Source of the DNA: Bacteroidota bacterium
Lineage (GTDB): Bacteria > Bacteroidota > Bacteroidia > Chitinophagales > Chitinophagaceae
DNA length: 64,000 nt
Assembly: GCA_005884665.1 (NCBI GenBank)
Contig: VBAT01000015.1
Location: 35,924-99,923, forward strand
Direction: 5' to 3'
In this document: in pieces, positions 46,616-53,722 of the stretch
Layout: every line of letters begins with the position of its first letter
How positions within the stretch are numbered: the stretch's first letter is position 1
Program-made: the position numbers and the translations under genes
Notes under the pieces: model-generated
Seen by the model: only the letters and a program-made list of their open reading frames with translations
Databases searched by the model: none
What the model was told of the DNA's origin: nothing

Positions 46616-47935
46616 TTAGTTTTTGCAATGATGATGATGTTGTCCCTCGAACTGAGCACCTTTATTTGGATCAATTACTTCAAAGTTTGCCATCATTCCG
46701 GCTTCATGGTGCTCGATTATGTGGCAGTGATACATCCACATTCCAGGCCTGTTGTCTGGCACCCATGCGATTTTCACCTTGCTCCGGGGTTTCAAATTAA
46801 TCGTGTCTTTCCAGGCTAAATAGTCCGGGGCTTTGCCTTTATCCTCAAGTACCTGGAAGAAATATCCATGTAAATGAAATGGGTGGTCCATTAAACTGGT
46901 ATTGAATACTTCCCATACCTGCAGCTCTCCAACATAAACAGGTTTGTCGTTTGCATGCATAGTGCCATTCACCAGGAAATCTATTCCATGTTTTAAGCTG
47001 GGTCCGACAGCAAGTGTTATTTTCCTGGTTACGTCAGCATCTTTAGGCGCCAGTGGCTCTATTTTTTTCAGGATATCCGGGATGAGGGCTACAGACGGTT
47101 TGAACTTGCCAACTTTCACAGTAGCAAATTGCTCCCGTTTGGCTTTAAGAAATGTACTTCTGTTGTAGGGAAGCGATTCAATCGGAAATGTTTCGCCTTC
47201 CGCGAAAGGCCCGGCCAGAATATCCACTCGTTCTCCCGGAGTTATTAAAACTTCAGTAGCAGTTACTGGTTTCTCCACTAGCCCTCCGTCTGTACCGATG
47301 ATCCTAAATGATCTTCCGTCGAGGTGTAACACAAAATAACGTGCACTTGATGAATTAATGAAACGCCATCTTTCAGTTTGCCCCGCCTGGACATTGATAA
47401 CAGGATTTTCTTTACCGTTTATCAACAAGGTATCTCCCTGGCGGCCATCATGCCTTTCAGCCCAGCGGGAGAAAAAATTCCCCTCTTTAAAGCTATTATC
47501 CCTGTTGAGCTTCATGTCATCAATCATAAATACTTTATCCGCATCTACTACGGGATCGGCATCATCTTCGACTATCAGAGCTCCATACATTCCTCTTTCC
47601 ATCTGCACAGTTTCATTTTGGTGAGAATGATACCAAAATGTTCCTGAATCAGGCACTGCAAAACGGTATTCAAATTCTTCACCTGGTTGTATTGGTCTTT
47701 GAACTTCACCAGTTCCGTCCATTGATGCAGGTACCCTGATACCATGCCAGTGAACGACCGTAGGTTCAGCCAGGTCATTTTTTACTTTTATAATAAGAGT
47801 ATCCCCTTTTTTGGCTGTTAAGACCGGGCCGGGTAACTGATTATTGAATCCCCACGCCCTGATCTTTTTTTCTTCGGTAATAGCCCATTCAAATTCTGAG
47901 GCAGTCAGTTTGTAATATAGTGTATTGGTTTGCAT
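46616..47935 (-). CDS. Multicopper oxidase (laccase-like)
   Basis: 439 residues with three cupredoxin-like domains. Copper-binding motifs: HWHG (H62, H64), HSH (H103, H105), HPFHLHGYFF and HCHIIEHHEAGMM, which supply types 1, 2 and 3 copper. Family members oxidise Cu(I), Mn(II) or phenols with O2. No signal peptide is visible and a stop codon lies six codons upstream of the start, so an exported form would need another route; this is unusual for the family. It follows a metallothionein-like gene and its terminator, supporting a copper-protection role. Confidence 0.9.
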   Translation of the reverse strand: MQTNTLYYKLTASEFEWAITEEKKIRAWGFNNQLPGPVLTAKKGDTLIIKVKNDLAEPTVVHWHGIRVPASMDGTGEVQRPIQPGEEFEYRFAVPDSGTFWYHSHQNETVQMERGMYGALIVEDDADPVVDADKVFMIDDMKLNRDNSFKEGNFFSRWAERHDGRQGDTLLINGKENPVINVQAGQTERWRFINSSSARYFVLHLDGRSFRIIGTDGGLVEKPVTATEVLITPGERVDILAGPFAEGETFPIESLPYNRSTFLKAKREQFATVKVGKFKPSVALIPDILKKIEPLAPKDADVTRKITLAVGPSLKHGIDFLVNGTMHANDKPVYVGELQVWEVFNTSLMDHPFHLHGYFFQVLEDKGKAPDYLAWKDTINLKPRSKVKIAWVPDNRPGMWMYHCHIIEHHEAGMMANFEVIDPNKGAQFEGQHHHHCKN

Positions 47936-47968
47936 TTTAGTTTGATTTGGTCATTAATGTAAAATGTT

Positions 47969-47993
47969 TAAAAAAGGGAGGCTTTCACCTCCC
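47969..47993 (-). terminator. Rho-independent terminator after the metallothionein-like gene
   Basis: Read on the minus strand, GGGAGG-TGAAAG-CCTCCC is a perfect 6-bp stem followed by TTTTTT. It lies 7 bases after the small Cys-rich gene and 34 before the multicopper oxidase start, so the small gene gives a short transcript of its own, with oxidase expression by read-through or a separate promoter. Confidence 0.85.
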
Positions 47994-47999
47994 GTTGAT

Positions 48000-48101
48000 T
48001 TACTTGCGTGTTGTTCCACAAGTACAGCTTGGTCCGCAAAGACAAATGTTGCATGAACAATTTGGATTACTGTGACCTGTCGTTTTTGTTGTTGCTTTCA
48101 T
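48000..48101 (-). CDS. 33-residue Cys-rich metallothionein-like peptide
   Basis: Reading from ATG at 48101 gives MKATTKTTGHSNPN followed by a core with cysteines at 15, 17, 20, 22, 26 and 28 (CxC-x2-CxC-x3-CxC), ending GTTRK. The paired Cys-x-Cys spacing and lack of hydrophobic core are those of small metal-thiolate proteins. It probably buffers Cu(I), Zn or Cd in the cytoplasm. It lies between the HMA-AraC regulator and the copper oxidase, has a promoter-like box 39-46 bases upstream and a perfect terminator downstream. Confidence 0.75.
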   Translation of the reverse strand: MKATTKTTGHSNPNCSCNICLCGPSCTCGTTRK

Positions 48102-48139
48102 GATTTTTGTTTTATTTGTTATCGATTAATTTGATAACA

Positions 48140-48161
48140 CAAAACTACCATGGCAACCATG
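48140..48161 (-). promoter_or_regulatory. Promoter candidate of the metallothionein-like gene
   Basis: On the minus strand TAGTTTTG (48140-48147) is a full match to the Bacteroidota -7 box TAnnTTTG. Directly upstream is the inverted repeat CATGG-CAA-CCATG (48149-48161), in the place where a regulator of this promoter could bind. The -33 box is not clear. It implies a leader of about 30 bases. Confidence 0.5.
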
Positions 48162-48206
48162 TCCGCGTCTTACGTTATTGAGGGAAAGATGTATATTATT
48201 TTTGGA

Positions 48207-48785
48207 TCAGACGTTATCGATGGACTTTCGCTTTCCTGAACCGAGCTTTTTGAAATGCGAAGGAGTGAGGCCTGTTATTTTTTTAAATTGTGCAGAAAGA
48301 TGATGTACGCTGCTGAATCCTGTTTGATAGGAGATTTCGGTGAGCGATAATTCTTCATATACTATTAGCTCTTTAACCTTCTCTATTCTCTGCGAAATGA
48401 AGAACTGTTCGATCGTGACGCCTTCAATAGATGAAAAGAGATCGCTGAGATAGCTGTAATCATAATGCATCTTACCTGTGATTAGTGAAGATAGTTTGAT
48501 GTTCTTCTCTCCGGATAGATCTGAGATGTATTCAAGGATAATTTTTTTAATATTTTCTACGATTTTATTGAGCTTGGTCTCGATTAATTCAAACCCCACT
48601 TTTTTCAATTCGATGTCAACATTTTTTAGTTTGATCTCACTAACAGCTGTCCTGAGCTCTATTTCACCCATCGTCACTTTTGCTACCGGTACGTTCAACT
48701 TCTGCATAATGGATTCTACTGTGAGAATGCATCTCTGGCAAACCATATTTTTAATAAGTAGCTTATTTAAACTTTTTTCTTTCAT
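48207..48785 (-). CDS. HMA-like/AraC fusion regulator (metal-responsive)
   Basis: 192 residues from ATG 48785 (an ATG at 48806 gives seven more). The N-terminal 70 residues resemble a heavy-metal-associated fold with MVCQRCILTVESIM, where C and C flank a turn as in the MxCxxC copper site. The C-terminal part (about 80-185) is an AraC-type double helix-turn-helix (LSLTEISYQTGFSSVHHLSAQFKK). A fusion that binds metal directly and then controls the adjacent metallothionein-like and oxidase genes is the simplest reading (inference). Confidence 0.82.
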   Translation of the reverse strand: MKEKSLNKLLIKNMVCQRCILTVESIMQKLNVPVAKVTMGEIELRTAVSEIKLKNVDIELKKVGFELIETKLNKIVENIKKIILEYISDLSGEKNIKLSSLITGKMHYDYSYLSDLFSSIEGVTIEQFFISQRIEKVKELIVYEELSLTEISYQTGFSSVHHLSAQFKKITGLTPSHFKKLGSGKRKSIDNV

Positions 48786-48809
48786 TATTTTGGTCCCTGT
48801 TTTCATGCT

Positions 48810-49694
48810 TTAATTCCGAAGCCAGTTGTCTTTAGTTATTGAGTATGTCCTGTAGATTTGTTCGCATTGATAATAGTAAGGATTAACCCTGTATAATTCA
48901 TAACAATAAGTTCGCTGATAACGATTGTCCCATTTTTCTTTGAATTTGCCTTTATCAAAAGTATATGGAACAAGCTTGATTTCAAATTCGTCAAGATCAA
49001 AACCTTTCATCTTATTTACTTCGGATTGCCCGATTACCAGTAGGTCCGGGGTATTATCATTGTCAAAATCCGAGATAAAAAAACCTTCATATGACACTCT
49101 AAAATTTTCTAAAAATACAGGTTTGTGAGTTTCAAGATCGTAGACAAAAGTAATGTTACAGCCAGAAATATTGGAATAGAAAAATCTTTTACCACAGACT
49201 TCTATGACTTTTGGTTTGTCAATATAATTATGAGCATTGAAGCCATAGTTTTCGCAGGGAAAATTTTTATCATTCAAACATATCGGTGCATAGTTCTTGA
49301 AGCTAATTCTTGTTTTTCCGTCAAGGAAAATAGTGTTCGACCCTGTTGAACTATCCCAGTCCATTTTCATTTTAAAGTTGAAGACGCTGTCTGAATAACT
49401 GATCCATTTATTCTCGTCGTCCGACTTCTCGCTTAATTCCGCTAATACCTTTACTTTTTCCTGGTGCGTGATTTTATCAAGTAACGAATCCAGTTCAACC
49501 CGGTTGACAAAATGACTGCTTAATTCGTTGGCTAAATCGAAGTTTTTATCAGGTTTGGCGTTCGAAGAGTCCAATTTATATACTTTTTGCAGGGTGTCTT
49601 GCTTTTGCGACGCCTGTGATCTGTCTTGCTCCTTGTTAACACATGATGTTAGGTGTAGCGAAAGGCCCAGGAATAGGAAAAGACAGAACCGCAT
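48810..49694 (-). CDS. Lipoprotein of unknown function in the metal cluster
   Basis: 294 residues with lipobox SLHLTSC (lipid cysteine about residue 18), then a charged linker (Q/K/S rich) and a domain with repeated aromatic strands (ISFKNYAPICLNDKNFPCE; five or more cysteines). It includes DFDNDNTPDLLVIG, which looks like an integrin/FG-GAP-type Ca2+ loop. Not otherwise recognised. It is 3-24 bases upstream of the AraC fusion gene, so they are probably co-transcribed. Confidence 0.65.
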   Translation of the reverse strand: MRFCLFLFLGLSLHLTSCVNKEQDRSQASQKQDTLQKVYKLDSSNAKPDKNFDLANELSSHFVNRVELDSLLDKITHQEKVKVLAELSEKSDDENKWISYSDSVFNFKMKMDWDSSTGSNTIFLDGKTRISFKNYAPICLNDKNFPCENYGFNAHNYIDKPKVIEVCGKRFFYSNISGCNITFVYDLETHKPVFLENFRVSYEGFFISDFDNDNTPDLLVIGQSEVNKMKGFDLDEFEIKLVPYTFDKGKFKEKWDNRYQRTYCYELYRVNPYYYQCEQIYRTYSITKDNWLRN

Positions 49695-49745
49695 AGTAAG
49701 AAGATATCAGTTTGCAGCCACATGAGCCAGGTACACCGCTGAAGA

Positions 49746-49815
49746 AGAGATATCTCTAGCCTACAGGCGGGGCAATTGAAGATAAATAGAATTATTGGAG
49801 TTAGGTAAGACCTAA
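49746..49815. promoter_or_regulatory. Two palindromes upstream of the metal-cluster lipoprotein
   Basis: AGAGATATCTCT (49746-49757) is a perfect 12-bp palindrome 52 bases before the lipoprotein start; TTAGGT-AAG-ACCTAA (49801-49815) is a second. They lie where the operon promoter should be and could be operators. No -7/-33 pair was found. Confidence 0.35.
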
Positions 49816-49858
49816 TCGGCGTAGCGAGGTGATTTAAGACCGGATTAACTGTCGGATA

Positions 49859-50539
49859 TCAGTTTTGCAAATTATCAACTTGTTTCATAACCAGGTCAAC
49901 CATCCTGTCACACCGGGTGAGATGGAAATGCAGGAGGTCTTCATTTTTATAGTATTCACTCAGTGAATTTTTAAGCAGGCTTTTTGCACGGTTCAGCCTC
50001 ACTTTTACATTTGCTTCACTAATCTCAAGACATTTTTTTGTTTCCGCGACATTCATATTCTCAATTTCCCGCATAATAAAGACAGTCCTGTATTTTTCAG
50101 GAAGATTTAGGATAGCCTTTTCCAGGATTGACTTTAGTTCAACATTGAGTATTTTCATAAAAGGTGTTTGTGTCTCTATGTTGGATTGTTGATTAACTTC
50201 ACTGTCCATTGTTTCATAACTGGTATGAGTTGATTTCTTTCTTTGTTTCAATCGCAATAGACTTTCATTAATTAATATTTTAGTCAGCCAGGTTGAAAAA
50301 GCAGATTTGAATGCAAATTTTTTAAGATTCTCATAGGCCTTAATATAAGTCACCTGCATCACATCTTCTACTTCTGCATCATCATTTATAATGGACATGC
50401 CAACTTTGTAAAGGCGCTGATTATACCTGCGAACTATAATTGAGTAAAGATTTTTCTCGCCTTGTAATATCCTGTCAATAAGTTCAGTATCAGGGATAGA
50501 GTCTGCTACAATGGTATTCGCTGTTTGCATTTTATTCAT
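49859..50539 (-). CDS. ECF-type RNA polymerase sigma factor
   Basis: 226 residues from the ATG at 50539; earlier in-frame starts are at 50551 and GTG 50569, which abuts the inverted repeat. Sigma-2 (YSIIVRRYNQRLY, EDVMQVTYIKAYENLKKF) and sigma-4 (LPEKYRTVFIMREIENMNVAETKKCL with the helix-turn-helix) are clear, sigma-1 and -3 are absent. A C-terminal extension (about 190-226) contains one Cys and two His, which might be a redox or metal-sensitive tail (inference). No anti-sigma gene adjoins. It is divergent from the DoxX/reductase/FolE trio. Confidence 0.88.
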   Translation of the reverse strand: MNKMQTANTIVADSIPDTELIDRILQGEKNLYSIIVRRYNQRLYKVGMSIINDDAEVEDVMQVTYIKAYENLKKFAFKSAFSTWLTKILINESLLRLKQRKKSTHTSYETMDSEVNQQSNIETQTPFMKILNVELKSILEKAILNLPEKYRTVFIMREIENMNVAETKKCLEISEANVKVRLNRAKSLLKNSLSEYYKNEDLLHFHLTRCDRMVDLVMKQVDNLQN

Positions 50540-50569
50540 GAATCTGCCCATTAGAGTGTCGGGGTGCAC

Positions 50570-50612
50570 AAAAGGTTACAAAATTAGCCCAATATATTTA
50601 TTGTAACCTTTT
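50570..50612. promoter_or_regulatory. Perfect 12-bp inverted repeat between sigma gene and DoxX operon
   Basis: AAAAGGTTACAA (50570-50581) and TTGTAACCTTTT (50601-50612) with 19 bases between. Each arm, read outward, contains TTGTAACC, a plausible ECF-type -35 element, one pointing to each divergent gene. It may thus be a pair of divergent promoters recognised by the sigma factor, or an operator. Confidence 0.55.
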
Positions 50613-50665
50613 TGCTTGTTACCACTCAAATGTAGGATTCAGTTTCAGTCAATAAAAAAAGCATA

Positions 50666-51064
50666 ATGGAAGCAAAATTTAAACGTATTGAAAAAGTATA
50701 CCAGCTTTTAAAATATACATACGGGTTTGTACCTATAGTAGCAGGGGCGGATAAGTTTGCCAACCTCCTCACCAATTGGAAGGAATACATGAGCTCATCA
50801 TTGACGGAGCTGCTACCCTTTAACGTAGTTACGTTTATGGCTATCGTTGGAATTATAGAAATAACCGCAGGGGTGTTGGTATTAGTACGGCCAAAAATTG
50901 GGGCCTGGGTGGTAATGGGATGGCTGCTCATCATTGCGCTGAGCCTGGTTTTAGGGGGACATTATTTTGATGTCGCAGTAAGAGATATCGTGATGGCGGT
51001 CGGCGCTTTTGCTTTAGCTAAACTTTCAGGTGTTTTTAACAATCAAAAATCCGTTAATGAATAG
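50666..51064 (+). CDS. DoxX-like small membrane protein
   Basis: 132 residues with four hydrophobic segments (about 18-36, 55-75, 80-100 and 105-122) and layout of DoxX/SURF4-type quinol-linked membrane proteins. Exact function is unknown. Its stop overlaps the next start by 8 bases (ATGAATAG), so it is translationally coupled with the flavin reductase. Confidence 0.72.
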   Translation: MEAKFKRIEKVYQLLKYTYGFVPIVAGADKFANLLTNWKEYMSSSLTELLPFNVVTFMAIVGIIEITAGVLVLVRPKIGAWVVMGWLLIIALSLVLGGHYFDVAVRDIVMAVGAFALAKLSGVFNNQKSVNE

Positions 51065-51725
51065 ACATATCGTAAAAGTTTTAAAATCTGATTTTGTAAC
51101 CCACAATGTTAAACGGTTTGTCGTAGAGAAACCGGAAGGCTATAGTTTTGTTGCGGGGCAGGCCACCGATATTGCAATCAACAGGCCATCGCTCGAGAAC
51201 GAACTAAGGCCATTTACATTTACCTGTTTAAATGAAGCGGGCCACCTTGAATTCATCATCAAGATCTATAAAGGGCATGATGGCATGACGGAAAAATTGG
51301 ATGAAGTGAATGCAGGTGATGAATTGATCCTTCATGAAGTTTTCGGCACCATCAGTTACAAAGGCCCGGGACTATTTATTGCCGGGGGCGCCGGCATCAC
51401 ACCGTTTATCGCTATACTTCGCCAATTGCAATTGAGAAATGAACTATCGGGCATTACTTTGTTGTTTGGCAATCGCACAGCGGACGATATCATACTACAC
51501 GACGAGTTGAAAGACATTTTGCAGGATAAATTTATCAATGTGTTGGAGATCACCGATGACCCTGGAATGAAAAAGGGCTTTATCAACAGTGAGCTATTGA
51601 AGCAATATCTGCGAGGCGGGGACCAATATTGCTACGTCTGCGGTCCTGATAAATTTACCGCCATTATGGTTGAAAAGCTGCTTGAACTTGGAGTGCCGAA
51701 ATCACAAATTATTATTGAACAATAA
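51057..51725 (+). CDS. FAD-binding oxidoreductase (ferredoxin/flavodoxin reductase type)
   Basis: 222 residues from ATG 51057, which overlaps the DoxX gene end. FAD-binding beta-barrel with RPFTFTCL, then the NAD(P)-binding half with AGGAGITPFIAILR and CYVCGPDKF. It could feed electrons to a ferredoxin, flavohaem or quinone-linked partner. No 2Fe-2S domain is present. It may work with the DoxX-like membrane protein (inference). Confidence 0.85.
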   Translation: MNRHIVKVLKSDFVTHNVKRFVVEKPEGYSFVAGQATDIAINRPSLENELRPFTFTCLNEAGHLEFIIKIYKGHDGMTEKLDEVNAGDELILHEVFGTISYKGPGLFIAGGAGITPFIAILRQLQLRNELSGITLLFGNRTADDIILHDELKDILQDKFINVLEITDDPGMKKGFINSELLKQYLRGGDQYCYVCGPDKFTAIMVEKLLELGVPKSQIIIEQ

Positions 51726-51735
51726 CCCCTTAACC

Positions 51736-52437
51736 ATGAAGCTTAATGGAATGATAGTAAATATGCCAGAGGAAAAACTTTTCCTGGAAGAATATGAAGA
51801 CCAGTTGGGAGAGGAGCATATAGGCACTTCCACCGAGACTCCTTTACGGGAAGACGCATTTGATATAGATGACCAGGAAAAAATAAAGATCATTTCCCGG
51901 CATTTCAGGGAAATAATGCTCACCCTTGGACTTGACTTAACAGATGACAGCCTCAAAGGAACGCCCGGGCGGGTGGCTAAGATGTTCGTGAAAGAAATAT
52001 TTAGTGGATTAAACCCAAAAAACAAACCGGCCATTTCCCTGTTTGAGAATAAGTACCGGTACAATCAAATGCTGGTGGAGAAGGACATTACGTTTTATTC
52101 AAACTGCGAGCATCATTTTGTCCCGATCACGGGTAAGGCGCATGTTGCATATATATCGTCTGGTAAAGTAATCGGCCTGTCAAAGATTAACCGGATCGTT
52201 CAATATTATGCGCAGAGACCACAAGTGCAGGAGAGGCTGACCATCCAGATCGCAAATGAATTGCGGTCGGTTTTGCAGACAGATGATGTAGCTGTTGTAA
52301 TCGATGCGATTCATCTATGTGTTTCCTCCAGAGGAATAAAGGACAATAGCAGCAGGACAGTAACTGCTGAATATGGAGGGGTTTTTTTGGAAATGGAGAG
52401 GCGGGATGAGTTTTTAAGATATGTAAATTCCAAATAG
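51736..52437 (+). CDS. folE: GTP cyclohydrolase I
   Basis: 233 residues from ATG 51736, 10 bases after the reductase stop. Zn ligands in NCEHHFVP and CVSSRG, active-site SKINRIVQYYAQRPQVQE and the C-terminal RTVTAEYGG. It makes 7,8-dihydroneopterin triphosphate from GTP, first step of folate or pterin synthesis. The N-terminal 50 residues are longer than in many homologues. Its place after a reductase and DoxX-like protein under a sigma-linked repeat suggests stress-linked folate or pterin supply (inference). Confidence 0.92.
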   Translation: MKLNGMIVNMPEEKLFLEEYEDQLGEEHIGTSTETPLREDAFDIDDQEKIKIISRHFREIMLTLGLDLTDDSLKGTPGRVAKMFVKEIFSGLNPKNKPAISLFENKYRYNQMLVEKDITFYSNCEHHFVPITGKAHVAYISSGKVIGLSKINRIVQYYAQRPQVQERLTIQIANELRSVLQTDDVAVVIDAIHLCVSSRGIKDNSSRTVTAEYGGVFLEMERRDEFLRYVNSK

Positions 52438-52509
52438 GCGGTATTTAAATTTCTGCAACAAGAGAAGGATACTTGGTGAAATCGATACTTTTCGCTTTCG
52501 TTTCATTTA

Positions 52510-52869
52510 TTAGCCTATCATCTTTGCCATGTGCGCGGATTCAAATGCCTGTTTTTTATTAAAGTCCAGCGTCATTCTCTTGAGGTTAACCAAATCTACT
52601 ATCGTACCTATTCCACAAAATCCTATCGTCAGAAGATACACTATTCCCAGTCCTATGTCTCCGACAACCAATCGCTGTATGCCTGCAACTCCAAAAAAAC
52701 CAGCCAGCGTCATCAGCATCAAATGTTGTTGCTGTTTCCTCTTGTTTTGGTAAAGCATATAGAATTGCTGTTGCTGGTTCTCGGTCATATCACGGACAAT
52801 TTCCTGAAGATATTGCAACTCCTCAATCTGAATCTCGGGCAGCGATGCCAACATTTGTTTGATATCCAT
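52510..52869 (-). CDS. TM2-domain protein
   Basis: 119 residues. A Gln-rich N-terminal helix region (about 1-48) precedes a TM2 domain with two hydrophobic segments (AGFFGVAGIQRLVVG, IVYLLTIGFCGIGTIVDLV). Function unknown. The start overlaps the end of the DUF2752 gene by 47 bases in another frame. Confidence 0.85.
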   Translation of the reverse strand: MDIKQMLASLPEIQIEELQYLQEIVRDMTENQQQQFYMLYQNKRKQQQHLMLMTLAGFFGVAGIQRLVVGDIGLGIVYLLTIGFCGIGTIVDLVNLKRMTLDFNKKQAFESAHMAKMIG

Positions 52870-53149
52870 TTATCTTTTTGTTTTTTAGGTGAAAGAATGG
52901 TTTGACTATTCTGATTATTAATAGGAGACTGACTGGCATGCCCATTGGGTTCTCGGCAAATGATTTCGGAAAGTCCAGGTGTAACGCAAAATGGATTGAA
53001 TGTCCCAGGCCACACCCGATACAAGACTTAAATCCAATCATTTTAAACAAACAGAATGAATATCCTTCGCTGGATGTGTCCATAAAAAAAAGAATAGCCA
53101 GGGCAGATGCCCAAAAGATCTCCTCAAAATATTTTTTCAGGCTTTGCAT
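52823..53149 (-). CDS. DUF2752 family small membrane protein
   Basis: 108 residues. GFKSCIGCGLGHSIHFAL is the DUF2752 signature (Cys pair and GLG), with two hydrophobic helices and a basic tail. Function unknown. It overlaps the following TM2 gene and is probably translated from the same mRNA. Confidence 0.82.
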   Translation of the reverse strand: MQSLKKYFEEIFWASALAILFFMDTSSEGYSFCLFKMIGFKSCIGCGLGHSIHFALHLDFPKSFAENPMGMPVSLLLIIRIVKPFFHLKNKKINGYQTNVGIAARDSD

Positions 53150-53242
53150 GGTGGTAAAATCATCGGACCTTTAATATTTCAGCCAACGTTCAGATCTTTT
53201 GCTTCCCCTTTGGCGAGACAGAAATCACTTTATTGACGATTG

Positions 53243-53659
53243 TCATAATTCTGTTGAACTAAACGTATTTCCTACCCAATTTCTTTTTGTCACACCCTCA
53301 CTTTCAACTTTAGTCACAAACAAAACCTTGTATGTGTCGAACTCGTTTGGGTTTTTTAGATTGCTTTTGACAACCGTCGCTATCGATTTGCCCAGAGTCT
53401 TTCTATCGTCTTCACTTGTTGGAATATTTTGTCCATTTGTGATACTAATTTCTAGCTCTGATCTGGTCTTTTTATTGGTGGTGATTTCTTTTCCATCGAG
53501 ATTGATGTTTTCCGCAGTCACCAGGCCAGTTAATTCTTGTTGAACTTTTTTCATATCAGTAAAGACCGGGTCTTTTGTTTTCGTGCTGGTTATAGTGCAG
53601 CTTGCAAGGAGAGCAGCAAAACAAATGAACAGCAGAGACCTGGGTTTGGTCAACATCAT
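53243..53659 (-). CDS. Small lipoprotein of unknown function
   Basis: 138 residues from ATG 53659 (ATG 53656 is equally possible). Lipobox AALLASC gives a lipid cysteine near residue 20; mature part carries SELEISITNGQNIPTSEDD and a C-terminal VESEGVTKRNW. No family recognised. A longer start at 53701 adds a non-signal segment. Confidence 0.62.
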   Translation of the reverse strand: MMLTKPRSLLFICFAALLASCTITSTKTKDPVFTDMKKVQQELTGLVTAENINLDGKEITTNKKTRSELEISITNGQNIPTSEDDRKTLGKSIATVVKSNLKNPNEFDTYKVLFVTKVESEGVTKRNWVGNTFSSTEL

Positions 53660-53722
53660 TTTAAAACATTTAGAATTGTCAAAGTAGTGAACCTGGTGCA
53701 AATTTTTGCCCCGAAATTTCTT

